Positions 1 through 8,213 of a stretch of 35,462 nt of DNA are shown piece after piece (position 1 is the stretch's first letter; each line of letters starts with the position of its first letter). Below the pieces are notes generated by a model. It was given only the letters and a program-made list of their open reading frames with translations, was not told the DNA's origin and did not search any database. The stretch covers positions 1 through 35,462 of the forward strand of contig JABGPL010000042.1 of NCBI GenBank assembly GCA_018644935.1, written 5' to 3'. The stretch comes from Calditrichota bacterium. Its GTDB lineage: Bacteria; Electryoneota; AABM5-125-24; Hatepunaeales; Hatepunaeaceae. A program made the position numbers and the translations under genes.

Positions 1-393
1 AAATGTGACCAATTCCTCTTGAGGAAAGCCGTCATCATCCGAACTAAAAACGGCAACTTCCATTCCCGGATTACCATTTCTATCGTCCATATTAAATAAC
101 ACAACCTGCAAACCAATCAGGCTGAATGGTGCTTCAACGGGCGAGAATCTGACATTATAACTTGAATCATCAAAACCGCTGCCTTCTGGTAAGGTTATGT
201 AAAATTCGAGAGAATTACCATCGTCATATGAAATGACATCCACGGGATCGCGATGTGGATCATCTCGATCAGGTTCCGCGGAGACGGCAGGACTGCCATC
301 ATTATTGACGTGCCTTATCACTCGTTTTGGAGTGGCAAAAACCGTTGTTGCTGAAAACAGCAGGATTAAAATAAAACTCAAAGTTCTGTACAT
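1..393 (-). CDS. Secreted protein, N-terminal part, cut by the left window edge (paralogue of the next gene)
   Basis: The frame is open from an ATG at 393 down to base 1, so this is the first 131 codons of a longer gene. A GGAGG ribosome site (399-403) lies five bases before the ATG. The product begins with a signal peptide (MYRTLSFILILLFSATTVFA). Downstream blocks such as DPHRDPVDVISYDD, LIGLQVVLFNMDD and GNPGMEVAVFSS match the same blocks of the complete gene at 574-2502 in the same order. That paralogue ends in a type IX sorting domain, so this one probably does too, but its C-terminus is outside the window. Function is unknown; an extracellular or surface structural role is inferred only from the relative. 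Confidence 0.85.
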   Translation of the reverse strand, partial: MYRTLSFILILLFSATTVFATPKRVIRHVNNDGSPAVSAEPDRDDPHRDPVDVISYDDGNSLEFYITLPEGSGFDDSSYNVRFSPVEAPFSLIGLQVVLFNMDDRNGNPGMEVAVFSSDDDGFPQEELVTF

Positions 394-469
394 GTGATCC
401 TCCATAGTTAATAGCAAACAGTTCACAATTAATTAGTATAATGCTGATAGTAATATACAAAACAATAGT

Positions 470-500
470 AAGAAACCCACTTTTGGAAGTGGGTTTCTTT
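470..500 (-). terminator. Rho-independent terminator after the 574-2502 gene
   Basis: Thirteen-base perfect arms (470-482 and 487-499) around a four-base loop. It sits just past the stop of the minus-strand gene and is followed on that strand by an AT-rich run. The symmetric A/T ends could also let it work on the plus strand, but no plus-strand gene reads into it. Confidence 0.75.
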
Positions 501-508
501 TAAAACTT

Positions 509-577
509 GTAGCCTCGACCTTTACGGTCGTGGAAAACAACATTCCCTTTTCCACGACCACAAGGGATCGAGGCTAC
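509..577. repeat. Large imperfect palindrome overlapping a stop codon
   Basis: Arms of about 29-30 bases (509-537 and 548-577) pair with few mismatches around a ten-base loop. The right arm contains the TAG stop (574-576) of the minus-strand gene. Its outer edge, read on the minus strand, is TTAAGTAGC, the same edge as the palindrome at 16724-16760. It looks like a REP-type intergenic element, not a simple terminator, since a separate terminator follows at 470-500. Confidence 0.6.
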
Positions 578-2502
578 TTAACTAAATTGATCGTCTGCGT
601 CTCAACCTGTTGGTTCTGCTGAAGTCTGATTGTATAGCTTCCAGCAGGTAGATCAGAGGCCTCAACAATAATGCAATGTTCCCCTGTTCCCAGATTGTTC
701 CCAGAAATTAAATCTCGGACCAGATGCCCAGTTATATCAAACATCTCTATCGATACTTCACCTTGAGAGACAATCGAGAATTCAACTGTAGCGGTCGAGT
801 TAAACGGATTTGGGTAAATTGCGTTTAAACCGAATTTTGCAGGTATCACTAAATCGTCATTAATCCCCAACTCAGTGACCTCAAGGCTGATATGAACAAT
901 AACTTCTGGATTGACGGGATCATTTGAGTCGAAAACGAGATCAGCTACGTATTGGTCCGGTTCTAAACCAGTCGTATCAATTGTCAAAATGAGGTCAATC
1001 GGATTCCAGGAATCCAGTTGACCTTCGGAAGGATCAATAGATAACCACTCTTCTTCAATTGTTGTTGACCATTCTAATAAAGAACTACCCTCATTTATGA
1101 GAATCAGTTCGTAATCCCCGCCATCGACGGACTCAATGATTAATGGGTCAACTCCGATTGTAGGAGGTGTTATATATATGGCGTGAACTGGAACCTGAAG
1201 GTCATTGTTTTCAGGATCGTTGGATACTATTGATATGTTATCCCTGTGCTCCCCCGGTACATTTGGTGTAAAAGTAACATTGATCTCAGTGCTCTCAAGT
1301 GGTTCAAGGTTAATTTGGTTAGCAAAGTCAACTGAGAAAATATCACTGTTGATTAAGATATCTTCTATTATCAGAAGATCAGTGCCTATGTTTGAAATTG
1401 TCATTATCTCAGTTCGAGGCTCCGGATCTTCGACATTGCCAAAATCAATCTCAGCTGGATTGACTTCAATTTCTGGAATTCCAGTGTAAGCCATTGATAT
1501 GTTTACTAAAACTTCTGGGGTTTCCGGATCATTAGAAAAGAAATGCATTTCAGCTTCGTACAGACCTCCAATTAATCCATCGACATTAATGGTTACCAAT
1601 ACTTCAACAGATTCATCAGGCTGAAGTTCACCTTCCTCAGGTTCCCATCCACTAACCCATTGCTGATCAACCCCATCTGGCTGATTAGTTATCTCGAGTT
1701 CTGTTCTCCAGATTAAGGCTTCTCCTCCTGCATTGCTAACGTTAATCGGGAACTCTCCCCCTTCCTCCCCCACATTAATTGCAAGTGGATCAACAACAAT
1801 CAATGGATGATCCGGATACTCAACAACAGCTCTTACACCAAAATTGTATCCTCTTTCGTAGACAATCTCGATCAAATCCCATACTTCCCATTCTGCATTC
1901 CAGAAACCGCTGCGGTCAGTTGGTTCGGCTTCTCCATCGTCTAATAGTACTGCGAGAGTATCTCTCTGGTTTCCCTGTAAAACATTCAACACAATGTGAA
2001 AATCGGCGATATCTTCAAAAAGAACAGGTTCAACATCATAGTCGGCAAAACTGAGGTCGGTCCATTGTATGTTATTCTCGGCTGAAAAGGTCAGGTCACC
2101 GTTTGGTACTTCAAAAGATGTGATTTCCTCGAGGGGGAATCCTTCTTCTGAGCTAAAAACAGCGACATCCATTCCAGGATTGCCGATATTCCCATCCATA
2201 TCAAATAGAGCTACTTGCAAACCAATTAGTTGAAATGGAGCTTCTTGAGGTGTAAACCTGACATTAAAACTGTGATCCTCAAGACCGTTGTAATCTGGTA
2301 ATGACAGATAATTTCCGAAGGTTTCTTCATCATCATAGGAAATGATCTCAACGGGATCACGGTGAGGGTTGTCTCGAACTTGTCCCGAAATGCCGATGTA
2401 TGTGGGTTGGTTGGCAAGGTTTCTTGTTGCCCGATTCTGATTGGCAAAAACTGCTGTTCCTGAAACCAGCAGAATTAAGAGAAAAACGATAGTTCTTCGC
2501 AT
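574..2502 (-). CDS. Secreted multi-domain protein with type IX C-terminal sorting domain
   Basis: The ATG at 2502 is preferred over in-frame starts further upstream because a GGAGA site precedes it and it places a clean signal peptide (MRRTIVFLLILLVSGTAVFA) at the N-terminus; the product is 642 residues. After an N-terminal region shared with the truncated paralogue at 1-393 come Ig-like modules (about 233-330), an ASH/choice-of-anchor-type module with N-I-G-T and F-T-P signatures (about 340-445), and a further module with E-E-W-L-S-I-D-P and S-N-D-P motifs (about 448-548). The last 85 residues are a sorting domain: Y-P-N-P-F-N near 561, then G-S-Y-T-I-R-L and the terminal N-L-V-K. Expected location is the cell surface or medium. 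No catalytic motif is visible, so it is probably structural or adhesive. Confidence 0.88.
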   Translation of the reverse strand: MRRTIVFLLILLVSGTAVFANQNRATRNLANQPTYIGISGQVRDNPHRDPVEIISYDDEETFGNYLSLPDYNGLEDHSFNVRFTPQEAPFQLIGLQVALFDMDGNIGNPGMDVAVFSSEEGFPLEEITSFEVPNGDLTFSAENNIQWTDLSFADYDVEPVLFEDIADFHIVLNVLQGNQRDTLAVLLDDGEAEPTDRSGFWNAEWEVWDLIEIVYERGYNFGVRAVVEYPDHPLIVVDPLAINVGEEGGEFPINVSNAGGEALIWRTELEITNQPDGVDQQWVSGWEPEEGELQPDESVEVLVTINVDGLIGGLYEAEMHFFSNDPETPEVLVNISMAYTGIPEIEVNPAEIDFGNVEDPEPRTEIMTISNIGTDLLIIEDILINSDIFSVDFANQINLEPLESTEINVTFTPNVPGEHRDNISIVSNDPENNDLQVPVHAIYITPPTIGVDPLIIESVDGGDYELILINEGSSLLEWSTTIEEEWLSIDPSEGQLDSWNPIDLILTIDTTGLEPDQYVADLVFDSNDPVNPEVIVHISLEVTELGINDDLVIPAKFGLNAIYPNPFNSTATVEFSIVSQGEVSIEMFDITGHLVRDLISGNNLGTGEHCIIVEASDLPAGSYTIRLQQNQQVETQTINLVK

Positions 2503-2580
2503 TGGTGTCTCCATTTCGTGAGTTAACCGGTTCGACCACATTTATGAGCATGTAGTTTCGTTTAATATACATAAATTAAA

Positions 2581-2615
2581 AAAGAAACCCGCATACTAAA
2601 AGCGGGTTTCTTTTT
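2581..2615 (-). terminator. Hairpin terminator after the first Gly-rich protein gene
   Basis: Twelve-base perfect arms (2581-2592 and 2602-2613) containing AAACCCGC/GCGGGTTT, with A and T runs on both outer sides. It lies 23 bases past the stop of the gene at 2639-3403 and separates it from the next minus-strand gene. Confidence 0.8.
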
Positions 2616-2638
2616 GATAAAACAGGCACGCAGGATCA

Positions 2639-3403
2639 TTACCTGACGCTGCGTATACCGTTACTGCGGTTGTTTTCGATGATGCCACCACCACCGCCCC
2701 AGCCGCCGCCACCCCAGCCACCGCCGTCGCCACGTCCTTCAATTTGTAGCTCAACTTCGGTGTTCTGGTCTGCTTCGACTACGATTTCGGCACGAACCAT
2801 ACCTGCCATCATTGCGTTTGCCATAATGTTGTGATTCCCTGCGGGAACTTCATCAAAGGCAAAAGCACCTTCACGGTCGGTCATAACGAAAAGAGGTCTG
2901 AAACCGCCACGACCCATACCTCTAAATCCGCGCATTTCACGGAAATCAGGCATGATATTCACAAAAGCGCGTGCAACGGGTTCACCGTCAGCGTCAATGA
3001 CGACTCCGGAAACGGAACCAAATTCCACTTCCTCGTCTTCACCATCGCCGCCGCCGAATACTTCAAGCTGCAACTCAACATTTGTGACTTCATCGTCAGC
3101 CACTTCAACTTCCGCACGAACATGACCTGCTTCACGCGCACCAGCTGAGATGAAATATTCACCAGCTGGAACTTCTTCGAATAAGAATCCACCATTTTCA
3201 GCAGATTCGCCTCGAGCGTGAAACGGGCGTTCGCCACGTTCCCTGACAGCAGCGACTAAAACAACATGAGCCCCGGCAACCGGTTCACCATCTTGATCAA
3301 TCACTGCGCCTGCGACAACACCTTCAGCTTGAACCGCGTTCATTCCTGTAAAACCGAACGCGACCAATGCTAACAATGCGGCCATCAAGATTCCCTTTTT
3401 CAC
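2639..3403 (-). CDS. Small secreted protein, two carboxypeptidase-regulatory-like domains and a Gly-rich tail (copy 1)
   Basis: The start is GTG at 3403. A TTG at 3409 is also in frame but abuts the AAGGAG site (3410-3415) with no spacer, whereas the GTG is six bases away, and the ATG of the tandem paralogue (4266) aligns with it. The 254-residue product has a signal peptide ending near Q-A-E, then two repeats with G-A-V-I-D-Q-D-G-E-P-V-A-G-A type openings and E-V-P-A-G closings (about 27-115 and 130-215), the pattern of carboxypeptidase regulatory-like beta-sandwiches. The tail is G-G-G-W-G-G-G-G-rich and ends G-I-R-S-V-R. There is no Y-P-N-P-F-N sorting domain, so it is presumably exported to the periplasm by Sec. 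Role unknown; a structural or scaffold protein is a guess. Confidence 0.85.
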   Translation of the reverse strand: MKKGILMAALLALVAFGFTGMNAVQAEGVVAGAVIDQDGEPVAGAHVVLVAAVRERGERPFHARGESAENGGFLFEEVPAGEYFISAGAREAGHVRAEVEVADDEVTNVELQLEVFGGGDGEDEEVEFGSVSGVVIDADGEPVARAFVNIMPDFREMRGFRGMGRGGFRPLFVMTDREGAFAFDEVPAGNHNIMANAMMAGMVRAEIVVEADQNTEVELQIEGRGDGGGWGGGGWGGGGGIIENNRSNGIRSVR

Positions 3404-3409
3404 GAACAA

Positions 3410-3415
3410 CTCCTT
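3410..3415 (-). promoter_or_regulatory. Ribosome binding site deciding a GTG start
   Basis: AAGGAG on the minus strand, six bases before GTG 3403 and zero bases before TTG 3409. The spacing favours the GTG. Confidence 0.75.
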
Positions 3416-3456
3416 ATGTTAGGTTAAAGGGGGAAAATATATATACAAAACTAGTC

Positions 3457-3487
3457 AAGGGAACCCGTGTTTCACACGGGTTCCCTT
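3457..3487 (-). terminator. Hairpin terminator after the second Gly-rich protein gene
   Basis: Perfect 14-base arms (3457-3470 and 3474-3487) with a three-base loop, GC-rich in the middle and AAGG/CCTT at the ends. It lies 23 bases past the stop of the gene at 3511-4266, nearly the same spacing as the paralogue's terminator, although the hairpin sequences differ. Confidence 0.8.
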
Positions 3488-3510
3488 AAATAAGTTGCTA
3501 TGCAAACTTA

Positions 3511-4266
3511 CTATCTGGCGCTACGAATGCCCTGGTTTCGATTGTTGATGATACCACCACCACCACCATGATCGCCACGACCGCCGCCACCGTTACCACC
3601 GCCTCGTTCTTCAAACTGAAGTTCGATTTCGGTATTCTGATCGGCTTCTACTGCGACTTCGCCACGAACCATGCCAACTCTCATAGCGGTTGCGATAATG
3701 TTGTGATTCCCGGCCGGAACTTCGTCAAAAGCAAATGCGCCTTCTCTGTCGGTCACTACAAATAAACGTCCGCGGTGACCGCGCATGCCACGTACACCAC
3801 GCATTTCGCGGAAATTAGGCATGATTGCTACCATAGCGCGTGCTACAGGTTCACCTTCAGCATCAAGAACGACTCCGGAAACGGAACCAAATTCCACTTC
3901 CTCATCTTCACGATCTTCAAAGGCTTCAAGTTGCAATTGAATTTCGGTAACTTGATCGTCAGATACTTCAATTTCTGCACGAACATGACCTGCATCACGC
4001 ATACCAGCAGAGATGAAATATTCACCAGCCGGTACTTCTTCAAACATGAATCCACCATTTTCAGCTGATTCGCCTCGAGCGTGAAATGGGCGTTCGCCTC
4101 TTTCTCTTACAGCAGCCACTAATACAACATGAGCACCTTCAACCGGTGCGCCGTCTTGATCAATCACTGCACCTGCGACAACACCTTCAGCCTGAACCGT
4201 GTTCATTCCTGTGAAACCGAACGCGACCAAAGCCACCAATGCAGCCATTAAGATTCCCTTTCTCAT
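3511..4266 (-). CDS. Small secreted protein, two carboxypeptidase-regulatory-like domains and a Gly-rich tail (copy 2)
   Basis: The ATG at 4266 follows an AAGGAG site eight bases upstream. The 251-residue product is collinear with its neighbour at 2639-3403 and nearly identical in the signal peptide and first repeat, for example in A-A-V-R-E-R-G-E-R-P-F-H-A-R-G-E-S. They diverge in the acidic linker between the repeats (E-D-R-E-D-E-E here, a longer Gly/Asp stretch in the other) and in the Gly-rich tail, which here is G-G-N-G-G-G-G-R-G-D-H and carries no Trp. The two are a recent tandem duplication. Each has its own ribosome site and terminator, so they are probably separate transcripts. Function unknown. 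Confidence 0.85.
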   Translation of the reverse strand: MRKGILMAALVALVAFGFTGMNTVQAEGVVAGAVIDQDGAPVEGAHVVLVAAVRERGERPFHARGESAENGGFMFEEVPAGEYFISAGMRDAGHVRAEIEVSDDQVTEIQLQLEAFEDREDEEVEFGSVSGVVLDAEGEPVARAMVAIMPNFREMRGVRGMRGHRGRLFVVTDREGAFAFDEVPAGNHNIIATAMRVGMVRGEVAVEADQNTEIELQFEERGGGNGGGGRGDHGGGGGIINNRNQGIRSAR

Positions 4267-4609
4267 GTGTTACTCCTTTAGTTTAGAATTAGGGATTAAA
4301 AATCCAAAATCAAAATTGTTTATCTTTAGCATTTATTAACGCAATGAGTGTGCCATTTTTCTAAGTGGTTGATTATAAAAGAAAAAGCTTTATGGGGCTT
4401 GGGATGGTCTAATTTAGACATACAAACTGTGAACATTGTTCGCATTGGGTGGGCGTTTTGTGAGCAGGGGATCGTTGGGGCGCACGGAGTGCGCCCTGGA
4501 TTAAGGTTTTGCAATTCTGGACTTGATTTAGACTATAAGGCGCATGGCATGCGCCAGTGTATCTCTACGTAGAGGCACGTCCCCACGTGTCCTTACATTT
4601 CCAGCTGAA
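4267..4609. other. Intergenic region with a cluster of short palindromes
   Basis: No convincing gene. The part next to 4266 is AT-rich and probably holds the promoter of the minus-strand Gly-rich gene. The part from 4478 to about 4592 holds four adjacent palindromes: GGGCGCACGGAGTGCGCCC (4478-4496), GGCGCATGGCATGCGCC (4539-4555), CTCTACGTAGAG (4563-4574) and an ACGT...ACGT hairpin (about 4576-4590). The last two lie just past the stop at 4610 and could end that transcript. A short ORF across 4348-4572 looks spurious. Confidence 0.6.
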
Positions 4610-7600
4610 TTATCTCACCAAGACAACCTCATGGATTCGTGTATGTCTTTGATTGTTGAGTCTGAGTAAATAAACTCCCGATGCAACACCATTACTATCC
4701 CAGACGATACAGTGTTTCCCGGCAGAAATGTTACCATTGATGAGGGTGTTAACTAAGCGACCGGATAACGTGTAAATGCTCAATTTGATATCCGTTTCTG
4801 ATAGAATACTAAAAGAAATTCTGGTTTGGGAGTTGAATGGATTTGGATATATTCCAGAAAGTTCGATTTCAATTGGCAGGGATGGAGTTTCGATTAACTG
4901 GATTGCCCAAAAACCGTTTGTCTCGTATATGTCTTGTCCGGTAAGGGTTTCGTAATCAAGAGATGATTCACCATCTGGGCTGAATATTCGCAGTTCGAGA
5001 TTGTCACCTTTGTGCGCACCATCCGGTTCTGCGGTTGTCTCGTCATCTCCATAGATTGCAATTCCGCACTGATTTCCTGAAATAGTTTCCGTCCCAACAA
5101 GTGCACCATTCGCGTAAACACCGATTTCATGATTATCAAAAGAAAGGTATTCGCAATCGATGATCAGCAGGCTCATATTTGACCCTGTATTAATATGAGC
5201 CGATAATATCTCAGGTTCTGTATTTCTTTGATTAGCGTTGAATTCATCTTCAGGTTCGATAGGATAAACCAATTCGACATCAGCCGAGAGTTTTATCAGG
5301 TAACCCAAACCCGGTTGGAGATCTCCCATATTACTAAAATTAAATCCCGGAGAATAGAACCGTCCAACTCCGTCTTTCAGAAGCTCGAGATCATTGACTA
5401 TTCCTGACATTGCTTCGATAGCATCGATTGGTACGCGAGGATAATAACCGATCATGTGCCAACCTTCGGTTAACGGTATGGGTTGATCAGGAGGAACAGC
5501 GAACCCCTCGAGAGTTAGATCAACTTCAGCATTGGTTTTGAACAAATAGCCCTCTGCTACTTCCCATCTCTGAATGTTGTTGAAGTTAAAGGCAGGGCTA
5601 TAAAAGTTGCCGGCACCGTTTTTCACCATCAAGAGAAGGTCCTGTTCTACAAGGTCGTTGCATAGGTCTACTATATTTGGGTTTTCTGGTTGAACGTGTG
5701 AAGAGACCATTGTCCAACCATTAATAAACTCAAGCGTCTGTTGTTCAATCTCATTGTCGGTGACAGTTAAGATTACGGCAAGATACGATGCTTCATTAAT
5801 ACCATCATGGCTAAATATCAATTCACCTTCGTAACTCACGGGGGGGAGACCGGTCGGGTCGAAGGCCAATTCAAACTCCTCAACCTCACCGGCTTCAATT
5901 ATGCCTTCTTCAGGTTCAACTACAAACCACCCGACATAGGAATCGACATGCCAGATGTCTATTCTGTCATCCGCTCCATTGTTTGAAACAGAAATAAATG
6001 CCCAGTTATAGATGTCAAATGTTCTTGTGATAAACGCTGATATTGGTGTACCACCTCCTTCTGGTTCGAGGACATGGATCAGCTCGATTTCTCCATTATC
6101 TGTATTCATTTTTGAGATAATCTGATCACCGATATCATTGTCTCTGTGGAAAATGTAGAGATTGTAACCATCCGGATCATCTTCCCAGTAAGCTAAACCG
6201 TAAGTTCGTAAATCTCCACGATCAAGCTCGGAAACGACATTACCTTCGATATCGATCCCGAATATGTTTGTTGTCGTACCTGAAGCCCAAAATATGCCAC
6301 GTTGAGTATCCCATGCAAGATTGTTGCACGGATTACACGGTGCTTGAATTGTTCTTACAAGCTCGCCATCGGGACGGAATCCATATATTTCAACAGAACC
6401 TGATCCCCAAATTAGTTCACCATCATAGGTAAGATCTTTGTACCCATATCTGCTATCACCAGCTTGGGCGAACTGGTCAATAATTTCGTCATCACGATTC
6501 ATTACATAAATAGAGGGATTATTATTACCACCACCAGCGATATAGAAGTTGGGATCAACAAAAACAGCTCCCTGTATCCGTGAATCTCCTGTGGTTTCGC
6601 CTGCGAGATATTGCAATCTAAAGGTCCAGGGATCCATTGCATCATCACCTAATAATCTTTTGTAAATTGAATAGTTGAGAGGTCCGTTACCATCGTTTGC
6701 AACATTAAATGAAACCACCGTCTGTTCATCAGGTGTTAGTTCAACCGTGATTTCTTCCTCTTCAATATTACATTCAGCATGAAGTAGGTCAATATCGTGA
6801 ATGAACTCTCCGGGCTCGTCAAATTCGACACCAAGGATTACTGGCAAATAATCTGTTGCTGTGAACGTAAATTGGTACTCACCAAGGGGTAAATCCGCAA
6901 AGTCATATTCTCCTTCTTCATCCGTAATACGAGACATTACATAGCGATTGTTTTCTACAAAACAGCGTTCTACAACTTCTCCAGTTTCGGCATCGGTTAT
7001 ATTTCCTGCGATTGTAGCCCCCTCTTCCATATAACTCATGACCATCGACATCTCAACCAGTTCGGTTGTCTCTCTCCTTGCATCGATAAGCTCGAGTTGA
7101 AGTATGAGGTGGTGAATTCCAGCCTCCAAGCCGGCAGGATCGAATGTAAGTTCTATTTGCCGTTCATCATCTGGTTCTAGTAAACCTTCCATGGGTTCAA
7201 AGCTGAGCCAGCTCACTTCCTCGATCCCGTCATCAATAACATAGAAACCCCAATCCCAATTACCCCCGGTATAATTAGATATCCAAAGATTTTCACAGTC
7301 ATGCGTTATGCCGTAGGTCCCACCCATTCCCCCGAATTGGGATTGTTGAATCACCTCTATAGCATTTTCTTCCAAATCTACATCGAATTGAATTAGAATT
7401 GATGCCTCGGAGATCGCCCATAGCTGTCCGTCCTGATGTTCAGGAACCCATGTCAGTGCATAACAACCAATCCCAGGCATATTCTGACAGTTAATTCGGT
7501 TTAATTCCTCGCCTTCAGGTGATATACGTCGAAGGAAGTTATCACCACCATAAGGATAGGTCCAAAGGTTTTCCCCGTCCCACGCAACTCCGGATGGCAT

Positions 7601-8116
7601 AAACCCGAGAACGATCTCGTTCAACAGGTCACCCTGACGATCTATTTGGTATAACCTGGTTGGAGCATCGACACCCACCCAGTAGTTTTCACCATCAAAC
7701 GCTATGCCCCAGGGGAAATACCCAGTTCCAAAATCTTCAACAAAATCCTCTTCCTCAATATTCCAGAAGTATATTCGTTGAGCGTCATAATCAGCTGCAA
7801 CAATCTCATCACCGTTGTAAGCAAGCCCACACCAACCACGATTTGGATAATCGAAGAAATCCATACGGTCACCAACATCATCGCGACGAGGTCCCAGGTT
7901 TTGCCCTTCATCATCAGGATAAGTGAAACCAATCTCAAATTCAATGTCTGTGTTCCCGACATTAGTGAGCATCATTTGAGCGGCCTCCTGATCGTCTTCC
8001 GGGACGAACACCGCTGTCCCAAAGGGTTCGATCAGAACATCACCTATTGCAGGGGTACAGAAAGAGGATAACATTGTTGCGAGAATCAATGCAGTAAATA
8101 AACAGTTTCTGTTCAT
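4610..8116 (-). CDS. Very large secreted protein with propeller-like repeats and type IX sorting domain
   Basis: The ATG at 8116 is preferred over one 60 bases upstream because CGGAG precedes it and it starts a signal peptide (MNRNCLFTALILATMLSS). The product is 1168 residues. Visible modules: a propeller-like region with repeated W-D-G-E-N and N-Y-W-V motifs (about 85-330); an Ig/ASH-like linker; a carboxypeptidase-regulatory-like domain (about 362-447); a second propeller-like region (about 480-720); two tandem copies of a module marked by G-x-F-Y-S-P-x-F-N-F (about 792-952); and a sorting domain from Y-P-N-P-F-N near 1089 to the terminal V-V-L-V-R. It is predicted to be surface-attached or secreted. 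No active-site motif is recognised; binding or adhesion is the likeliest role. It is divergent from the MATE gene at 8214. Confidence 0.88.
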   Translation of the reverse strand: MNRNCLFTALILATMLSSFCTPAIGDVLIEPFGTAVFVPEDDQEAAQMMLTNVGNTDIEFEIGFTYPDDEGQNLGPRRDDVGDRMDFFDYPNRGWCGLAYNGDEIVAADYDAQRIYFWNIEEEDFVEDFGTGYFPWGIAFDGENYWVGVDAPTRLYQIDRQGDLLNEIVLGFMPSGVAWDGENLWTYPYGGDNFLRRISPEGEELNRINCQNMPGIGCYALTWVPEHQDGQLWAISEASILIQFDVDLEENAIEVIQQSQFGGMGGTYGITHDCENLWISNYTGGNWDWGFYVIDDGIEEVSWLSFEPMEGLLEPDDERQIELTFDPAGLEAGIHHLILQLELIDARRETTELVEMSMVMSYMEEGATIAGNITDAETGEVVERCFVENNRYVMSRITDEEGEYDFADLPLGEYQFTFTATDYLPVILGVEFDEPGEFIHDIDLLHAECNIEEEEITVELTPDEQTVVSFNVANDGNGPLNYSIYKRLLGDDAMDPWTFRLQYLAGETTGDSRIQGAVFVDPNFYIAGGGNNNPSIYVMNRDDEIIDQFAQAGDSRYGYKDLTYDGELIWGSGSVEIYGFRPDGELVRTIQAPCNPCNNLAWDTQRGIFWASGTTTNIFGIDIEGNVVSELDRGDLRTYGLAYWEDDPDGYNLYIFHRDNDIGDQIISKMNTDNGEIELIHVLEPEGGGTPISAFITRTFDIYNWAFISVSNNGADDRIDIWHVDSYVGWFVVEPEEGIIEAGEVEEFELAFDPTGLPPVSYEGELIFSHDGINEASYLAVILTVTDNEIEQQTLEFINGWTMVSSHVQPENPNIVDLCNDLVEQDLLLMVKNGAGNFYSPAFNFNNIQRWEVAEGYLFKTNAEVDLTLEGFAVPPDQPIPLTEGWHMIGYYPRVPIDAIEAMSGIVNDLELLKDGVGRFYSPGFNFSNMGDLQPGLGYLIKLSADVELVYPIEPEDEFNANQRNTEPEILSAHINTGSNMSLLIIDCEYLSFDNHEIGVYANGALVGTETISGNQCGIAIYGDDETTAEPDGAHKGDNLELRIFSPDGESSLDYETLTGQDIYETNGFWAIQLIETPSLPIEIELSGIYPNPFNSQTRISFSILSETDIKLSIYTLSGRLVNTLINGNISAGKHCIVWDSNGVASGVYLLRLNNQRHTRIHEVVLVR

Positions 8117-8213
8117 TGCTAACTCCGAAGAAATGTTGCAGGGATTAGAAAAGTAAGGTAAGTCTTCTTTCATCAATGTTCAAGAGATATCTTCATATTG
8201 TTAGAGAATTACT

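Noticed and set aside
4348-4572. A 74-codon plus-strand ORF before the Gly-rich genes
   Set aside because: It runs through the palindrome cluster and has no ribosome site or protein-like character.
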